A program made the position numbers and the translations under genes. From Micromonospora costi (GTDB taxonomy: Bacteria > Actinomycetota > Actinomycetes > Mycobacteriales > Micromonosporaceae), in the NCBI RefSeq assembly GCF_003626655.1, contig NZ_RBAN01000003.1:992001-1056000 (forward strand): a stretch of DNA of 64,000 nucleotides, in the 5' to 3' direction. Below the pieces are notes generated by a model that ran no database searches, was not told the DNA's origin, and was given only the letters and a program-made list of their open reading frames with translations. Below, piece by piece: positions 45,776 to 53,941 of the stretch (the first letter of the stretch is position 1; each line of letters begins with the position of its first letter).

Positions 45776-46237
45776 TCAGCTGACCTCGACGATGACCTCG
45801 ACCTCGACGGGGGCGTCGAGAGGCAGTTCGGCGACGCCCACGGCGCTGCGGGCGTGCCGGCCGGCCTCGCCGAAGACGGCGCCGAACAGGTCGGAGGCGC
45901 CGTTGATCACGGCCGGCTGGCCGGTGAAGCCCGGCGCGGACGCCACGAAGCCGGTCAGCTTGACCACCTTCACGACGTTCTCCAGGCCGACCAGCGAGTC
46001 GATCGCGGCGAGCGCGTTGAGCGCGCACCGCTGGGCCAGGTCCTTCGCCTGGTCGGCGGAGACGCCCGCGCCGACCTTGCCGGTGGCGAGCAGCTTCCCC
46101 TCGGCCATGGGGAGCTGCCCCGAGACGTAGACGTGCCGGCCGGACTGGACGGCCGGCACGTAGCTGGCCACCGGAGGCACGACCTCGGGCAGCTGGAGCC
46201 CGAGTTCGGCGAGCTTCGCGTGCGGCCCGTTGCTCAT
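45776..46237 (-). CDS. RidA-family protein
   Basis: 153-residue member of the YjgF/YER057c/RidA superfamily (VQSGRHVYVSGQLP, AQRCALNALAAIDSLVG, KLTGFVASAPGF, ARSAVGVAELPLDAPVEVEVIVEV). RidA proteins hydrolyse reactive enamines and imines from PLP enzymes, but this longer Rv3678c-type subgroup is uncharacterised, and the catalytic Arg of true RidA should be checked by alignment (here R in HARSAVGV). ATG 46237 overlaps the DUF4177 stop (ATGA). Confidence 0.9.
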   Translation of the reverse strand: MSNGPHAKLAELGLQLPEVVPPVASYVPAVQSGRHVYVSGQLPMAEGKLLATGKVGAGVSADQAKDLAQRCALNALAAIDSLVGLENVVKVVKLTGFVASAPGFTGQPAVINGASDLFGAVFGEAGRHARSAVGVAELPLDAPVEVEVIVEVS

Positions 46238-46389
46238 GCCTTGGGCCGCTTCAGGTAGGCGACGAGCTGGTCCGGGTTCGGACCGGGCACCACGGCGACG
46301 AGTTCCCACCCGTCCTCGCCCCAGTTGTCGAGAATCTGCTTGGTCGCGTGGACCAGCAGCGGGACCGTGGCGTACTCCCACTTCTGCAT
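46234..46389 (-). CDS. DUF4177 small protein
   Basis: 51-residue protein beginning MQKWEYATVPLLVHATKQIL, with DNWGEDGWELVAVVP and ending YLKRPKA, a typical DUF4177 protein. Function unknown. ATG 46389 has GAGGGAG about 10 nt upstream. Its stop overlaps the RidA start by 4 nt, so they are coupled, matching the mycobacterial Rv3678A-Rv3678c pair. Confidence 0.88.
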   Translation of the reverse strand: MQKWEYATVPLLVHATKQILDNWGEDGWELVAVVPGPNPDQLVAYLKRPKA

Positions 46390-46432
46390 CGGTGCAGGGC
46401 TCCCTCGATACGCGGATCGTTCGAGGGACAGC

Positions 46433-46915
46433 CTACGGGCCGGCGGAGGGCCGGGGTGCGGGACGCTGCTCGGGCGCCGAGGGCACCTCCCCGCACGGGC
46501 CGGTGTGCTCGTACCGCTGCGGGCAGCGCGTCCGGTCGGGCAGCAGAAGGTCGCAGAAGACCCGGTACCGGTTGTTCTGGTCGTCGGCGTTGGAGACCGT
46601 CGTCTCGCCGGCGTCCAGCTCGGGCAGGAAGCCGAGGGAGACCGCGATCCGGCCGGCGAGGGCGGTGGCCGCCGCCAGGTCGGGCACCCGGATCGGCAGG
46701 TGGATCACGAAGCCGGGCTCCTCGTCCTCCCGCCCCGGCCCGGCGGACCCGGCCCGCGCCCGCACGACCTCGACCGGCTCCGAGATCCGGCGGTACGACC
46801 GCTCGTTGACGGGCAGGCTCCCGACCGCCGCCCCCTCGCTCTCCCCGACGCCGGTCCGGCTCACCCGATGGTTCGCCGGGAACGGGGATCGAGGGATGTT
46901 GTCCGCGTCGCGCAT
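46433..46915 (-). CDS. Hypothetical protein, no recognised family
   Basis: 160 residues from ATG 46915, which has a strong GGAGG 7 nt upstream. The frame is open further up, but that part looks non-coding. The central segment (FVIHLPIRVPDLAAATALAGRIAVSLGFL) is predicted mixed alpha/beta. Near the C-terminus CPQRYEHTGPCGEV has two cysteines and a histidine. No signal peptide or membrane helix. It precedes DUF4177 by 43 nt on the same strand. Confidence 0.6.
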   Translation of the reverse strand: MRDADNIPRSPFPANHRVSRTGVGESEGAAVGSLPVNERSYRRISEPVEVVRARAGSAGPGREDEEPGFVIHLPIRVPDLAAATALAGRIAVSLGFLPELDAGETTVSNADDQNNRYRVFCDLLLPDRTRCPQRYEHTGPCGEVPSAPEQRPAPRPSAGP

Positions 46916-47249
46916 GCACTGCCTCCGGGCGTTGTACCTGGTCAAGTCCCTGCTGTGCCGGTCCGGGACACGCCCGGCCCCGGTTCCCCCCGCGCCGGCA
47001 CGACGGTAGGTCCGCTGGCGGAGTCCCGCCAACAGGACGCGCGCTCCCCGCGCCGCACCAGTCACATATGTGACAGATGCCGCGTACGTCGCGAAGCGTG
47101 GTCGCGCTCCCATCGCAGCCGGCCACCACGGGGCGACAGCACGGTCGGGATCGACCGTTACCCTTCCGGTCGGGCGGCGCGCGCGGGCCGCCCGCTCGAC
47201 TTCACGCTCGGCGCCGGGTGGCGCGAGCGACGCACCCCCGGGGGAAGAG
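46916..47249. other. Divergent intergenic region
   Basis: 334 nt between two divergent genes. It contains the palindrome at 47061-47074. No other structure is clear. Confidence 0.5.
47061..47074. promoter_or_regulatory. 14-bp perfect palindrome GTCACATATGTGAC
   Basis: Exact dyad in the middle of the divergent region. It is AT-richer than its surroundings and looks like an operator. The half-sites are in the opposite order to a Crp site (TGTGA-N6-TCACA). The binding protein is unknown. Confidence 0.55.
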
Positions 47250-47996
47250 ATGACCCAGCCACCCAGCGGCGACCCGACCGGCTCGCCGGCCGTGCCGCCG
47301 GCCCGTCCCGAAGCCGCCGGGCAGCCCCCCGCCCCGGCGGCCCCGGGGCAGCCGGGCGCCGTGCCGCCTCCCGGGCCGGTCGCCCCCGGGTCGCCGGCGG
47401 GGCCGCCGCCGGCCGGTCCGCTGCCCGTCGGAGCGCCGCCGGCCGGGCACCTGCCCGGCGGAGCACCGCCGGCCGGAGCGCCGCTGCCCGAGCCGACGCA
47501 GGTCCCGGCACCCCCGCCGGGCTACCCGCCGTTCCCGCCGCCTCCCGCGCCGAAGAAGAAGCGCGGCGCGTTGATCGCGGCCGTCGCGCTCGTGGTGGTC
47601 CTGGTGCTCTGCGTGGGCGGCGGCGTCACCGCGTTCCTGACCCTGCGCAACGTGGAGACCGGCGAGGGCGCGAAGGAGCCGGCCGTCGCGGTGGACGAGT
47701 TCCTGACCGCGGTCTACAAGGAGCGGGACGCGGCGAAGGCCGCCACCCTCGTCTGCGCCTCCGCCCGAGACGACGACAAGATCGCCGCCAAGGTGGCCGA
47801 GGTGGAGAAGTACGCCGCCGCGTACCAGAACCCCCGCTTCCGCTGGACCACCCCGAAGGTCGACAACCAGACCGGTGACCGGGCCACCGTCTCGACGAAG
47901 GTGACCATGACCACCACCGACGAGAAGGTGGCCGACCAGGATCTGCGCTTCACCGTGGTGCGGAAGACGGGTTGGTGGGTCTGCGAGGTCGCCTGA
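47250..47996 (+). CDS. Pro-rich membrane-anchored protein with DUF4878-like domain
   Basis: 248 residues: long Pro/Gly/Ala-rich cytoplasmic N-terminus (1-105) with imperfect repeats around GAPPAG, a KKKR stop-transfer signal, one transmembrane helix (about 109-131) and a small extracytoplasmic domain (about 135-248, VDEFLTAVYKERDAAKAATLVC; DQDLRFTVVRKTGWWVCEV) resembling DUF4878/NTF2-like lumazine-type folds. Two cysteines could pair. ATG 47250 follows GGGGGAAGAG. It lies 26 nt before the first ArsA-like gene. Confidence 0.75.
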   Translation: MTQPPSGDPTGSPAVPPARPEAAGQPPAPAAPGQPGAVPPPGPVAPGSPAGPPPAGPLPVGAPPAGHLPGGAPPAGAPLPEPTQVPAPPPGYPPFPPPPAPKKKRGALIAAVALVVVLVLCVGGGVTAFLTLRNVETGEGAKEPAVAVDEFLTAVYKERDAAKAATLVCASARDDDKIAAKVAEVEKYAAAYQNPRFRWTTPKVDNQTGDRATVSTKVTMTTTDEKVADQDLRFTVVRKTGWWVCEVA

Positions 47997-48010
47997 CGGC
48001 CGCGGCTGGA

Positions 48011-48016
48011 TAGGCT
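48011..48016 (+). promoter_or_regulatory. -10 element TAGGCT, leaderless start of first ArsA-like gene
   Basis: TAGGCT, then 6 nt, then GTG 48023, with no Shine-Dalgarno. Confidence 0.6.
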
Positions 48017-48022
48017 CGACGG

Positions 48023-49000
48023 GTGCGAGGAGCTGAGCGGCCGACCGACCCGGCCGGCACCGGGTGGCCGGCCCGTCTGCATGTCGTGACCGGCAAGGGC
48101 GGCACCGGCAAGACGAGTGTGGCCGCGGCGCTGGCGATGGCGCTGGCCGCCGGGGGTCGGCGCACGCTGCTGGTGGAGGTCGAGGGACGGCAGGGCATCG
48201 CCCAGCTGTTCGGCATCGACCCGCTGCCGTACGAGGAGCGGCACCTGACCGCCGCACCCGGCGGGGGCGAGGTGCGGGCCCTCGCGGTGGACGCCGAGGA
48301 GGCGCTCCTCGAGTACCTGGACATGTTCTACCGGCTCGGCGCGGCCGGCCGGGCGTTGCGCAAGTTCGGCGCCATCGACTTCGCCACCACGATCGCCCCA
48401 GGGCTGCGGGACGTGCTGCTCACCGGGAAGGCGAAGGAGGCCACGACCCGCACCGTCGACCAGCGGCGGGTGTACGACGCCGTGGTGCTGGACGCCCCGC
48501 CGACCGGGCGGATCGGCCGGTTCCTCAACGTGACCGCGGAGACGGCCCGGCTGGCCAAGGTCGGCCCGATCAAGACGCAGAGCGAGGGCGTCGCGGCGCT
48601 GCTGCGCTCGCCGATGACCGCGGTGCACGTGGTCACCCTGCTCGAGGAGATGCCGGTCCAGGAGACGGTGGACGCCATCGCGGAGCTGACCTCCTACGGC
48701 TTCCCGGTGGGCCGGATCATCGTCAACGGCACCCGGCCGCCGCTGCCGACCGGCCGCGCGGTGAGCGCCGCCGAGCTGCGGCGGGGGCTGGTCGCCGCCG
48801 GGCTGCCGACCGACAAGGAGACCGTGGCCGGGCTGCACGACGAGGCACGCGACCAGCTCATCCGCCGGGAACTGGAGGATTCCCTCCGCACCGACCTGGT
48901 CGAGCTGGGGCTGCCGATGATCGAGTTGCCGTTGCTACCGGACGGGGTCGACCGGGCGGGGCTGGCCACGCTCGCCGACGCGCTCCTGCGGGCGGATTGA
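48023..49000 (+). CDS. ArsA/Get3-like ATPase, first of pair (Rv3679 type)
   Basis: 325-residue SIMIBI-class ATPase with a deviant Walker A GKGGTGKT (24-31) that keeps the signature Lys25, and switch II DAPPTGRIGRFLN. ArsA/Get3 proteins act as homo- or heterodimers that close around a client. In mycobacteria the two adjacent genes Rv3679-Rv3680 encode such a pair. No arsenic genes are near. GTG 48023 is set by the leaderless -10. The second ATPase gene begins 57 nt later. Confidence 0.88.
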   Translation: MRGAERPTDPAGTGWPARLHVVTGKGGTGKTSVAAALAMALAAGGRRTLLVEVEGRQGIAQLFGIDPLPYEERHLTAAPGGGEVRALAVDAEEALLEYLDMFYRLGAAGRALRKFGAIDFATTIAPGLRDVLLTGKAKEATTRTVDQRRVYDAVVLDAPPTGRIGRFLNVTAETARLAKVGPIKTQSEGVAALLRSPMTAVHVVTLLEEMPVQETVDAIAELTSYGFPVGRIIVNGTRPPLPTGRAVSAAELRRGLVAAGLPTDKETVAGLHDEARDQLIRRELEDSLRTDLVELGLPMIELPLLPDGVDRAGLATLADALLRAD

Positions 49001-49045
49001 CTCACACCTGGCGTCGGCACGGGCGCGCGGACCGAGTCGGCCCGA

Positions 49046-49051
49046 TACGCT
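49046..49051 (+). promoter_or_regulatory. -10 element TACGCT, leaderless start of second ArsA-like gene
   Basis: TACGCT, 6 nt, GTG 49058. It supports GTG 49058 over the TTG one codon earlier. Confidence 0.6.
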
Positions 49052-49057
49052 CGATTG

Positions 49058-50206
49058 GTGCCTTCCGAAGACGCGGCGCCTCCGCTGGACGTCGACCAGA
49101 TCCTCGCCGACCCGGGCGTCCGGATCGTGGTGTGCTGCGGCGCCGGTGGGGTCGGTAAGACGACCACGGCCGCCGCGTTGGCACTGCGGGCCGCCGAGCG
49201 GCACGGCCGCCGGACGGTGGTGCTGACCATCGACCCGGCCCGCCGGCTGGCCCAGTCGCTCGGCCTCACCGAGCTGGACAACACCCCGCGCCAGGTGAAG
49301 GGCATCGACGTCGAGGCGAGCGGCGGCGAGCTGCACGCCATGATGCTCGACATGAAGCGCACCTTCGACGACGTGGTGCTCGCACACACCGACCCGGCGA
49401 AGGCCGCGGAGATCTTCGCCAACCCCTTCTACCAGGCCATGAGCTCGACCTTCTCCGGCACGCAGGAGTACATGGCCATGGAGAAGCTGGGCCAGCTGCA
49501 CGCCCGGGGCGAGTGGGACCTCATCGTGGTCGACACGCCGCCGTCGCGTTCGGCCCTGGACTTCCTCGACGCGCCGGCCCGGCTGTCCCGGTTCCTCGAC
49601 GGGCGGATGCTGCGGCTGCTGCTCGCGCCGGCGCGCAGCGGTGGCCGGAGCATGTTCAGCCTGGTCACCGCGTCGTTCGGGATGTTCTCGAAGGCCGTGC
49701 AGAAGGTGCTCGGCGCCCAGCTACTCACCGACCTGTCCGGCTTCGTCGCGGCACTGGATTCGATGTTCGGCGGCTTCCGGCAGCGCGCCGAGCAGACGTA
49801 CCGCATCCTGCAGGCGCGGGAGACGGCCTTCCTGCTGGTCGCGGCGCCGGAGTCGGACGCGGTCCGCGAGGCCGCCTACTTCGCCGGCCGGCTGCGCGAG
49901 GAGCGGATGCCGCTGGCCGGCCTTGTGCTCAACCGGGTGCACCGGCCGGCGGTGCCCGAGCTGGACGCGGCGACCAGCCGGGCCGCCGCGGACCGGCTGG
50001 CCGAGCTGGGTGGGCACGAGGGCACCGTCGAGGTGCTGCGGGCGCACGCGGCGCTGGCCCGGCAGGCGGTACGCGAGCAGCAGGTGGCCGCGCGGTTCAC
50101 CGAGGCGTTCCCCGAGGTGCCGACGGTGTCGGTTACAGCACAGCCCGCCGACGTGCATGACGTCGACGGGCTGCGGACGATCGGCGCGGCGATCAGCCGG
50201 TCGTGA
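49058..50206 (+). CDS. ArsA/Get3-like ATPase, second of pair (Rv3680 type)
   Basis: 382-residue partner. The P-loop reads GAGGVGKT (28-35): the signature lysine of the deviant Walker A is replaced by Ala29, while the catalytic Lys34 is kept. Switch II is DTPPSRSALDFLD. Two Cys precede the P-loop (VVCCGAGG). It has its own putative -10 but follows the first gene closely. The 3' end overlaps the convergent whiB gene by 14 nt. Client or substrate unknown. Confidence 0.88.
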   Translation: MPSEDAAPPLDVDQILADPGVRIVVCCGAGGVGKTTTAAALALRAAERHGRRTVVLTIDPARRLAQSLGLTELDNTPRQVKGIDVEASGGELHAMMLDMKRTFDDVVLAHTDPAKAAEIFANPFYQAMSSTFSGTQEYMAMEKLGQLHARGEWDLIVVDTPPSRSALDFLDAPARLSRFLDGRMLRLLLAPARSGGRSMFSLVTASFGMFSKAVQKVLGAQLLTDLSGFVAALDSMFGGFRQRAEQTYRILQARETAFLLVAAPESDAVREAAYFAGRLREERMPLAGLVLNRVHRPAVPELDAATSRAAADRLAELGGHEGTVEVLRAHAALARQAVREQQVAARFTEAFPEVPTVSVTAQPADVHDVDGLRTIGAAISRS

Positions 50207-50510
50207 CCAGGATCTTGTCCTTCCCGGCCTTCTCCTTGGCGTTCTTCTTCATGGCCGCCTCGAACATCTTGCGCCAGCTCGTCACCTGAGGGTGACGGCG
50301 CAGCAGCGCCCGCCGCTCGCGCTCGGTCATGCCACCCCACACACCGAACTCGATACGGTTGTCGAGCGCGTCGGCCAGGCACTCGTACCGAACTGGGCAG
50401 CTCCGGCAGATCCGCTTCGCCACGTTCTGTTCGGCGCCCTGTACGAACAGCGCGTCCGGGTCCCCGTTCTGACACGCCGCCAGCGACGGCCAGTCAGCAA
50501 TCATGCCCAT
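50193..50510 (-). CDS. WhiB-family iron-sulfur regulator (WhiB4-like position)
   Basis: 105-residue WhiB protein. Cluster ligands are Cys13, Cys35, Cys38 and Cys44 (C-x2-C-x5-C), followed by the GVWGG turn (56-60) and a basic tail. WhiB proteins bind [4Fe-4S] clusters and act with the primary sigma factor in redox-responsive regulation. The location between the ArsA pair and the PBP matches mycobacterial whiB4. ATG 50510 has a GGGGGG element 10 nt upstream; ATG 50504 is an alternative. Confidence 0.92.
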   Translation of the reverse strand: MGMIADWPSLAACQNGDPDALFVQGAEQNVAKRICRSCPVRYECLADALDNRIEFGVWGGMTERERRALLRRHPQVTSWRKMFEAAMKKNAKEKAGKDKILVTTG

Positions 50511-50752
50511 GTGTAGTCGTCCCCCCTTGCAGTACCTACCGACTCGTTACGCGTCAGCCGGCAATTCCCCCCGATCGCCCGCACGGCCTTCCCCCAGGCG
50601 GCACGGACGACATGTGGCGCTGTCGCCGCCCCCCATCATGCTCTGTAGTCACCCGATTACGCAACGTTGTCGGCCAAATCCATCATTCCGGACACTCCCG
50701 GCTTCCCGGGCCGTCGATCGCCGCTTACCCCGCCCCGGAACGTGAAAACGCT

Positions 50753-50822
50753 GCGAAGGCCCCTCCCCCCAAGGGAGACTTCGCGTCAGGTCAGACGCAA
50801 CCACGCACCAGGGGTCGTGCGT
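50753..50822 (+). other. Cluster of three hairpins in the whiB-PBP intergenic region
   Basis: Within the 396-nt gap (50511-50906): hairpin 1 (GCGAAG 50753-50758 with CTTCGC 50779-50784, inner CTCCC/GGGAG), hairpin 2 (GCGTC/GACGC, 50783-50798) and hairpin 3 (ACGCAC/GTGCGT, 50803-50822). They lie upstream of the PBP -10, so they are not its leader. A small RNA or regulatory structure is possible. The rest of the gap shows no ORF and no clear whiB promoter. Confidence 0.35.
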
Positions 50823-50894
50823 TTAGCACAACGAGGGCAACCCGCGCAGGAAATGGGGAAAGAACGCCCCAGCGCCCCTCGTTCCCTGTTCGCG

Positions 50895-50900
50895 TACCCT
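50895..50900 (+). promoter_or_regulatory. -10 element TACCCT, leaderless start of the PBP gene
   Basis: TACCCT, 6 nt, GTG 50907. It favours GTG 50907 over ATG 50916. Confidence 0.6.
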
Positions 50901-50906
50901 GTCGAG

Positions 50907-53363
50907 GTGACCTGGATGCGGAAACGTGACCACAATGTGCTGACCAACACCGCATCGCTGCTCATATGTGGCCTCTTGGCCGGCGTGGTGGTTGCAGCGG
51001 CGGCCTTCCCCGCGGTGGCGATGTCGGGACTGGCTGCGAAGGCGGGCGCCGAGACATTCGGCGCACTGCCCAAGGAACTGACGGTGGCCCGGGCCCCGCA
51101 GATCACCTATCTGCTGGCCTCCGACGGCAAGACGCCGCTCGCCACCATGTACGACGAGAACCGCCGCGACGTGAAGCTCGCCGACGTCTCGCCGTACATG
51201 CAGAAGGCGATCATCGCCGCCGAGGACCACGACTTCTACAAGCACAACGGCGTCGACCTCAACGGCGTCGCCCGCGCCTTCGTCAACAACCAGAACGAGG
51301 GCGCCGGCCGCCAGGGCGCCTCGACGCTGACCATGCAGTACGTCCGGCTGGCCATCGCCTACTCGGCCACCCACCCGGCCGACGTGGTCGCCGCGACCGA
51401 GGACACCAGCGCCCGCAAGCTGCGCGAGATGCGCTACGCGATCCAGATCGACAAGGAGCTCTCCAAGGACGAGATCCTGGAGCGCTACCTGAACATCGCC
51501 TCCTTCGGCAACGGCGCCTACGGCATCTACGCCGCCAGCCAGGTCTACTTCGGAAAGTCCCCGAAGAATCTCAAGATCGAAGAGGCGGCGCTGCTCGCCG
51601 GCATGGTGAAGGCCCCCACCACCAACGACCCGACCACCAAGAGCGGCAAGCCGCTCGCCCTGGACCGGCGCAACTACGTCATCGACAACATGGTCGACAT
51701 CAAGGCCATCACCCAGCAGGAGGCCGACGCGGCCAAGGCCACCAAGCTGGAGGTCAAGGGCAAGCGGGCCCCGAACGGTTGCGTGGCCACGAACGTGAAG
51801 GAGTGGGGCTTCTTCTGCGACTACTTCTACCGCTGGTGGTTGCAGCAGGAGACGTTCGGCTCGACCTCGTACGACCGGGAGCGGCGGCTCAAGAGCGGCG
51901 GCTACACCATCGTCACCAGCCTCGACGCGCAGGCGCAGCGGGGCGCGGACAAGGCCGTCCGCAAGGCCAAGAGCGTGAACAGCAAGGAAGCCGCCATGGT
52001 GGCCGTCGTCGAGCCGGGCAGCGGCCGGGTGCGGGCCCTCGCGGTGAACCGGGTCTTCAAGCTCGACGACCCGGACCACCCGCAGAACAAGCCGCACAGC
52101 GACCCCAAGCAGCGCAACAACGGCAAGCGCGGCAACTACCCCAACACGGTGAACCCGCTGCTCACCGGCGGTGACGGCATCACCGGCTACCAGGCCGGCT
52201 CGACGTTCAAGATCTTCACGATCGTCGCGGCGCTGGAGAAGGGCATCCCGCTCAGCTACACGATCAACGCGCCGCAGACGTTCAAGTCCGAATACATCAT
52301 CGACAGCCGCAGCCCGGCCGCCTGCCCGGGCACGCACTTCTACTGCCCGAAGAACTCCGGCGGCAAGGCCGGCGGCGTGCAGAACATGTGGAGCGCGTTC
52401 GCCGCGTCGATCAACACCTACTTCGTGCCGCTGCAGCAGCAGGTCGGCGCCGAGAACGTGGTCGACGTCGCCAAGCGGCTGGGCATCCAGTTCCGGGCCA
52501 GCAACGACGCCGACTTCGCGAGCACGAAGGACAACGCCCACCAGTGGGGCGCGTTCACCCTCGGCGTCTCGTCGACCACCCCGCTGGAGTTGGCCAACGC
52601 GTACGCCACCCTCGCGGCCGACGGCAAGTACTGCGAGCCCATCCCGGTGCAGGAGATCCGCGACCCGGACGGCAAGAAGCTCGACATCGCCAACCCGCGC
52701 TGCGAGAAGCGGGTCAGCACCGAGGTGGCACGGGCCGCCGTCGACGCCGCCCGCTGCCCGGTCGGTGACAACTCACGCACCAGCAAGTGCGGCGGCAGCC
52801 GTACGGCCCGGAACGTGAAGAGCATCGTCGACGCGCCGGTCGCCGGGAAGTCCGGCACCACCGACTCCGAGAAGACCTCGGCCCTCGTGGCGATGACCAA
52901 GCAGTACGCGGTCGCCGGCATCATGGCCGACCCGGACTGGCCGCAGACCAACGTCAAGATGGGCCACGACGTCCCGAACGGCATCAACCCGCCGGTCTAC
53001 GAGACGCTGCGCGACGCGATGAAGGGCAAGCCCCGGGTCAACTTCGAGCCGCCCGGCCAGAAGATATCCGAGGGTGACCAGCGTTCGATCCCGGACGTGA
53101 AGTGCCAGTCGGTCGACACCGCGAGGTCGCGGATCGAGGGCGCCGGCTTCGACGCGATCGTCTCCGACGTGAAGGTGACCTCCAGCTGCCCGGCCGGCTC
53201 CGTCGCCGGCACCAGCCCGAGCGGCCGGACCATCAAGGGCGGCGTGGTGACCATCCAGGTCAGCAGCGGTGGTGGCGGCGGCACCCCGCCGACCAGCGGC
53301 ACGCCACCGACCCCGGGTGGTGACCAGCCCGGTCGCCGCGGCGGCGGCCGCACCGGCGGCTGA
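50907..53363 (+). CDS. ponA2: Bifunctional class A penicillin-binding protein with PASTA domain
   Basis: 818-residue peptidoglycan synthase: short cytoplasmic tail, transmembrane helix (about 15-38), GT51 glycosyltransferase (catalytic Glu106 in AAEDHDFYKHNG), transpeptidase with SxxK Ser432-Lys435 (GSTFKIF), SxN 501-503 (SIN) and KSG 648-650, then one PASTA domain (about 728-795) and a Gly/Pro-rich tail. It polymerises and crosslinks lipid II outside the membrane. The order whiB-PBP-phosphoesterase matches mycobacterial whiB4-ponA2-Rv3683, hence the symbol by synteny. A long hairpin follows the stop. Confidence 0.93.
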   Translation: MTWMRKRDHNVLTNTASLLICGLLAGVVVAAAAFPAVAMSGLAAKAGAETFGALPKELTVARAPQITYLLASDGKTPLATMYDENRRDVKLADVSPYMQKAIIAAEDHDFYKHNGVDLNGVARAFVNNQNEGAGRQGASTLTMQYVRLAIAYSATHPADVVAATEDTSARKLREMRYAIQIDKELSKDEILERYLNIASFGNGAYGIYAASQVYFGKSPKNLKIEEAALLAGMVKAPTTNDPTTKSGKPLALDRRNYVIDNMVDIKAITQQEADAAKATKLEVKGKRAPNGCVATNVKEWGFFCDYFYRWWLQQETFGSTSYDRERRLKSGGYTIVTSLDAQAQRGADKAVRKAKSVNSKEAAMVAVVEPGSGRVRALAVNRVFKLDDPDHPQNKPHSDPKQRNNGKRGNYPNTVNPLLTGGDGITGYQAGSTFKIFTIVAALEKGIPLSYTINAPQTFKSEYIIDSRSPAACPGTHFYCPKNSGGKAGGVQNMWSAFAASINTYFVPLQQQVGAENVVDVAKRLGIQFRASNDADFASTKDNAHQWGAFTLGVSSTTPLELANAYATLAADGKYCEPIPVQEIRDPDGKKLDIANPRCEKRVSTEVARAAVDAARCPVGDNSRTSKCGGSRTARNVKSIVDAPVAGKSGTTDSEKTSALVAMTKQYAVAGIMADPDWPQTNVKMGHDVPNGINPPVYETLRDAMKGKPRVNFEPPGQKISEGDQRSIPDVKCQSVDTARSRIEGAGFDAIVSDVKVTSSCPAGSVAGTSPSGRTIKGGVVTIQVSSGGGGGTPPTSGTPPTPGGDQPGRRGGGRTGG

Positions 53364-53382
53364 GCCGACCAGCGCCGACGCC

Positions 53383-53422
53383 GGAACGGGCGGGCATCCC
53401 TCGAGGGGTGCCCGCCCGTTCC
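53383..53422 (+). terminator. PBP terminator hairpin
   Basis: 18-bp stem with one G-T pair (53383-53400 with 53405-53422), loop TCGA, 20 nt after the stop, followed by GTATTC. Confidence 0.8.
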
Positions 53423-53426
53423 GTAT

Positions 53427-53500
53427 TCATCGGTTCCGCGGCCCCGCCGAAGTGTCATCGGTTCCGCGGCCCCGCCGAAGTGTCATCGGTTCCGCGGCCC
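53427..53500. repeat. 28-bp tandem repeat, 2.6 copies
   Basis: Unit of 28 nt starting TCATCGGTTCCGCGGCC: exact copies at 53427-53454 and 53455-53482, and an 18-nt partial third copy from 53483. There are no spacers. It lies just after the PBP terminator in non-coding sequence. Confidence 0.85.
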
Positions 53501-53547
53501 GGCGGGGCAGCTGCCATTCGCCGACCGGCCACCCGGACCGGTGGGCG

Positions 53548-53922
53548 TCACCCCGGCCCCGGCCTCCCGGACAGGTACCGGGACGCCGCCCGGCCCAGTT
53601 CGACAGCGACCGTCACGGCCGCCAGGGCGCCGCAGGCGAGCATCGCCAGAGCGCCGTTCAGCCACCAGTCGACCTCGCGCATCGAGAAGCACAGGTTGTC
53701 GGCCGTGCAGCCGGCGGCCGCCGTCTCCGCGCGCCCGGCCAGCACTCCGGCGGGGAAGCAGAGGACCGCCAGGCAGAGCGCGGCGGGGAAGAACCAGAGC
53801 GGGATCCGCCGGCGGACGGCCCACAGGGCGAGCCAGGCCACGAGGAGCAGCGCGGCGAGAATCCAGTGCACCGCCCTCGTGCCGGTCAAGCCCACCGGGA
53901 ACCTCCGGGTCGGAACGGCCAC
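53548..53922 (-). CDS. Three-helix membrane protein, unknown function
   Basis: 124 residues from GTG 53922; a TATCGT hexamer lies 11 nt upstream. Hydrophobic helices at about 18-37, 40-60 and 88-110. Between helices 2 and 3 is a segment with two cysteines (AGCTADNLCFS), which may form an extracytoplasmic disulfide. It follows the YqeY-like gene by 19 nt on the same strand. No family recognised; the start is uncertain. Confidence 0.55.
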   Translation of the reverse strand: MAVPTRRFPVGLTGTRAVHWILAALLLVAWLALWAVRRRIPLWFFPAALCLAVLCFPAGVLAGRAETAAAGCTADNLCFSMREVDWWLNGALAMLACGALAAVTVAVELGRAASRYLSGRPGPG

Positions 53923-53941
53923 ACCCCGACCGGACGATACG

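Noticed and set aside
47061..47074. Crp binding site
   Set aside because: Half-sites are TCACA-TGTGA, the reverse of the Crp order TGTGA-N6-TCACA.
50511..50906. 6C-type small RNA
   Set aside because: C-runs are present, but the two stems with six-C loops needed for that family could not be found.
53427..53500. CRISPR array
   Set aside because: The 28-bp units are directly adjacent with no spacers and no cas genes are present.
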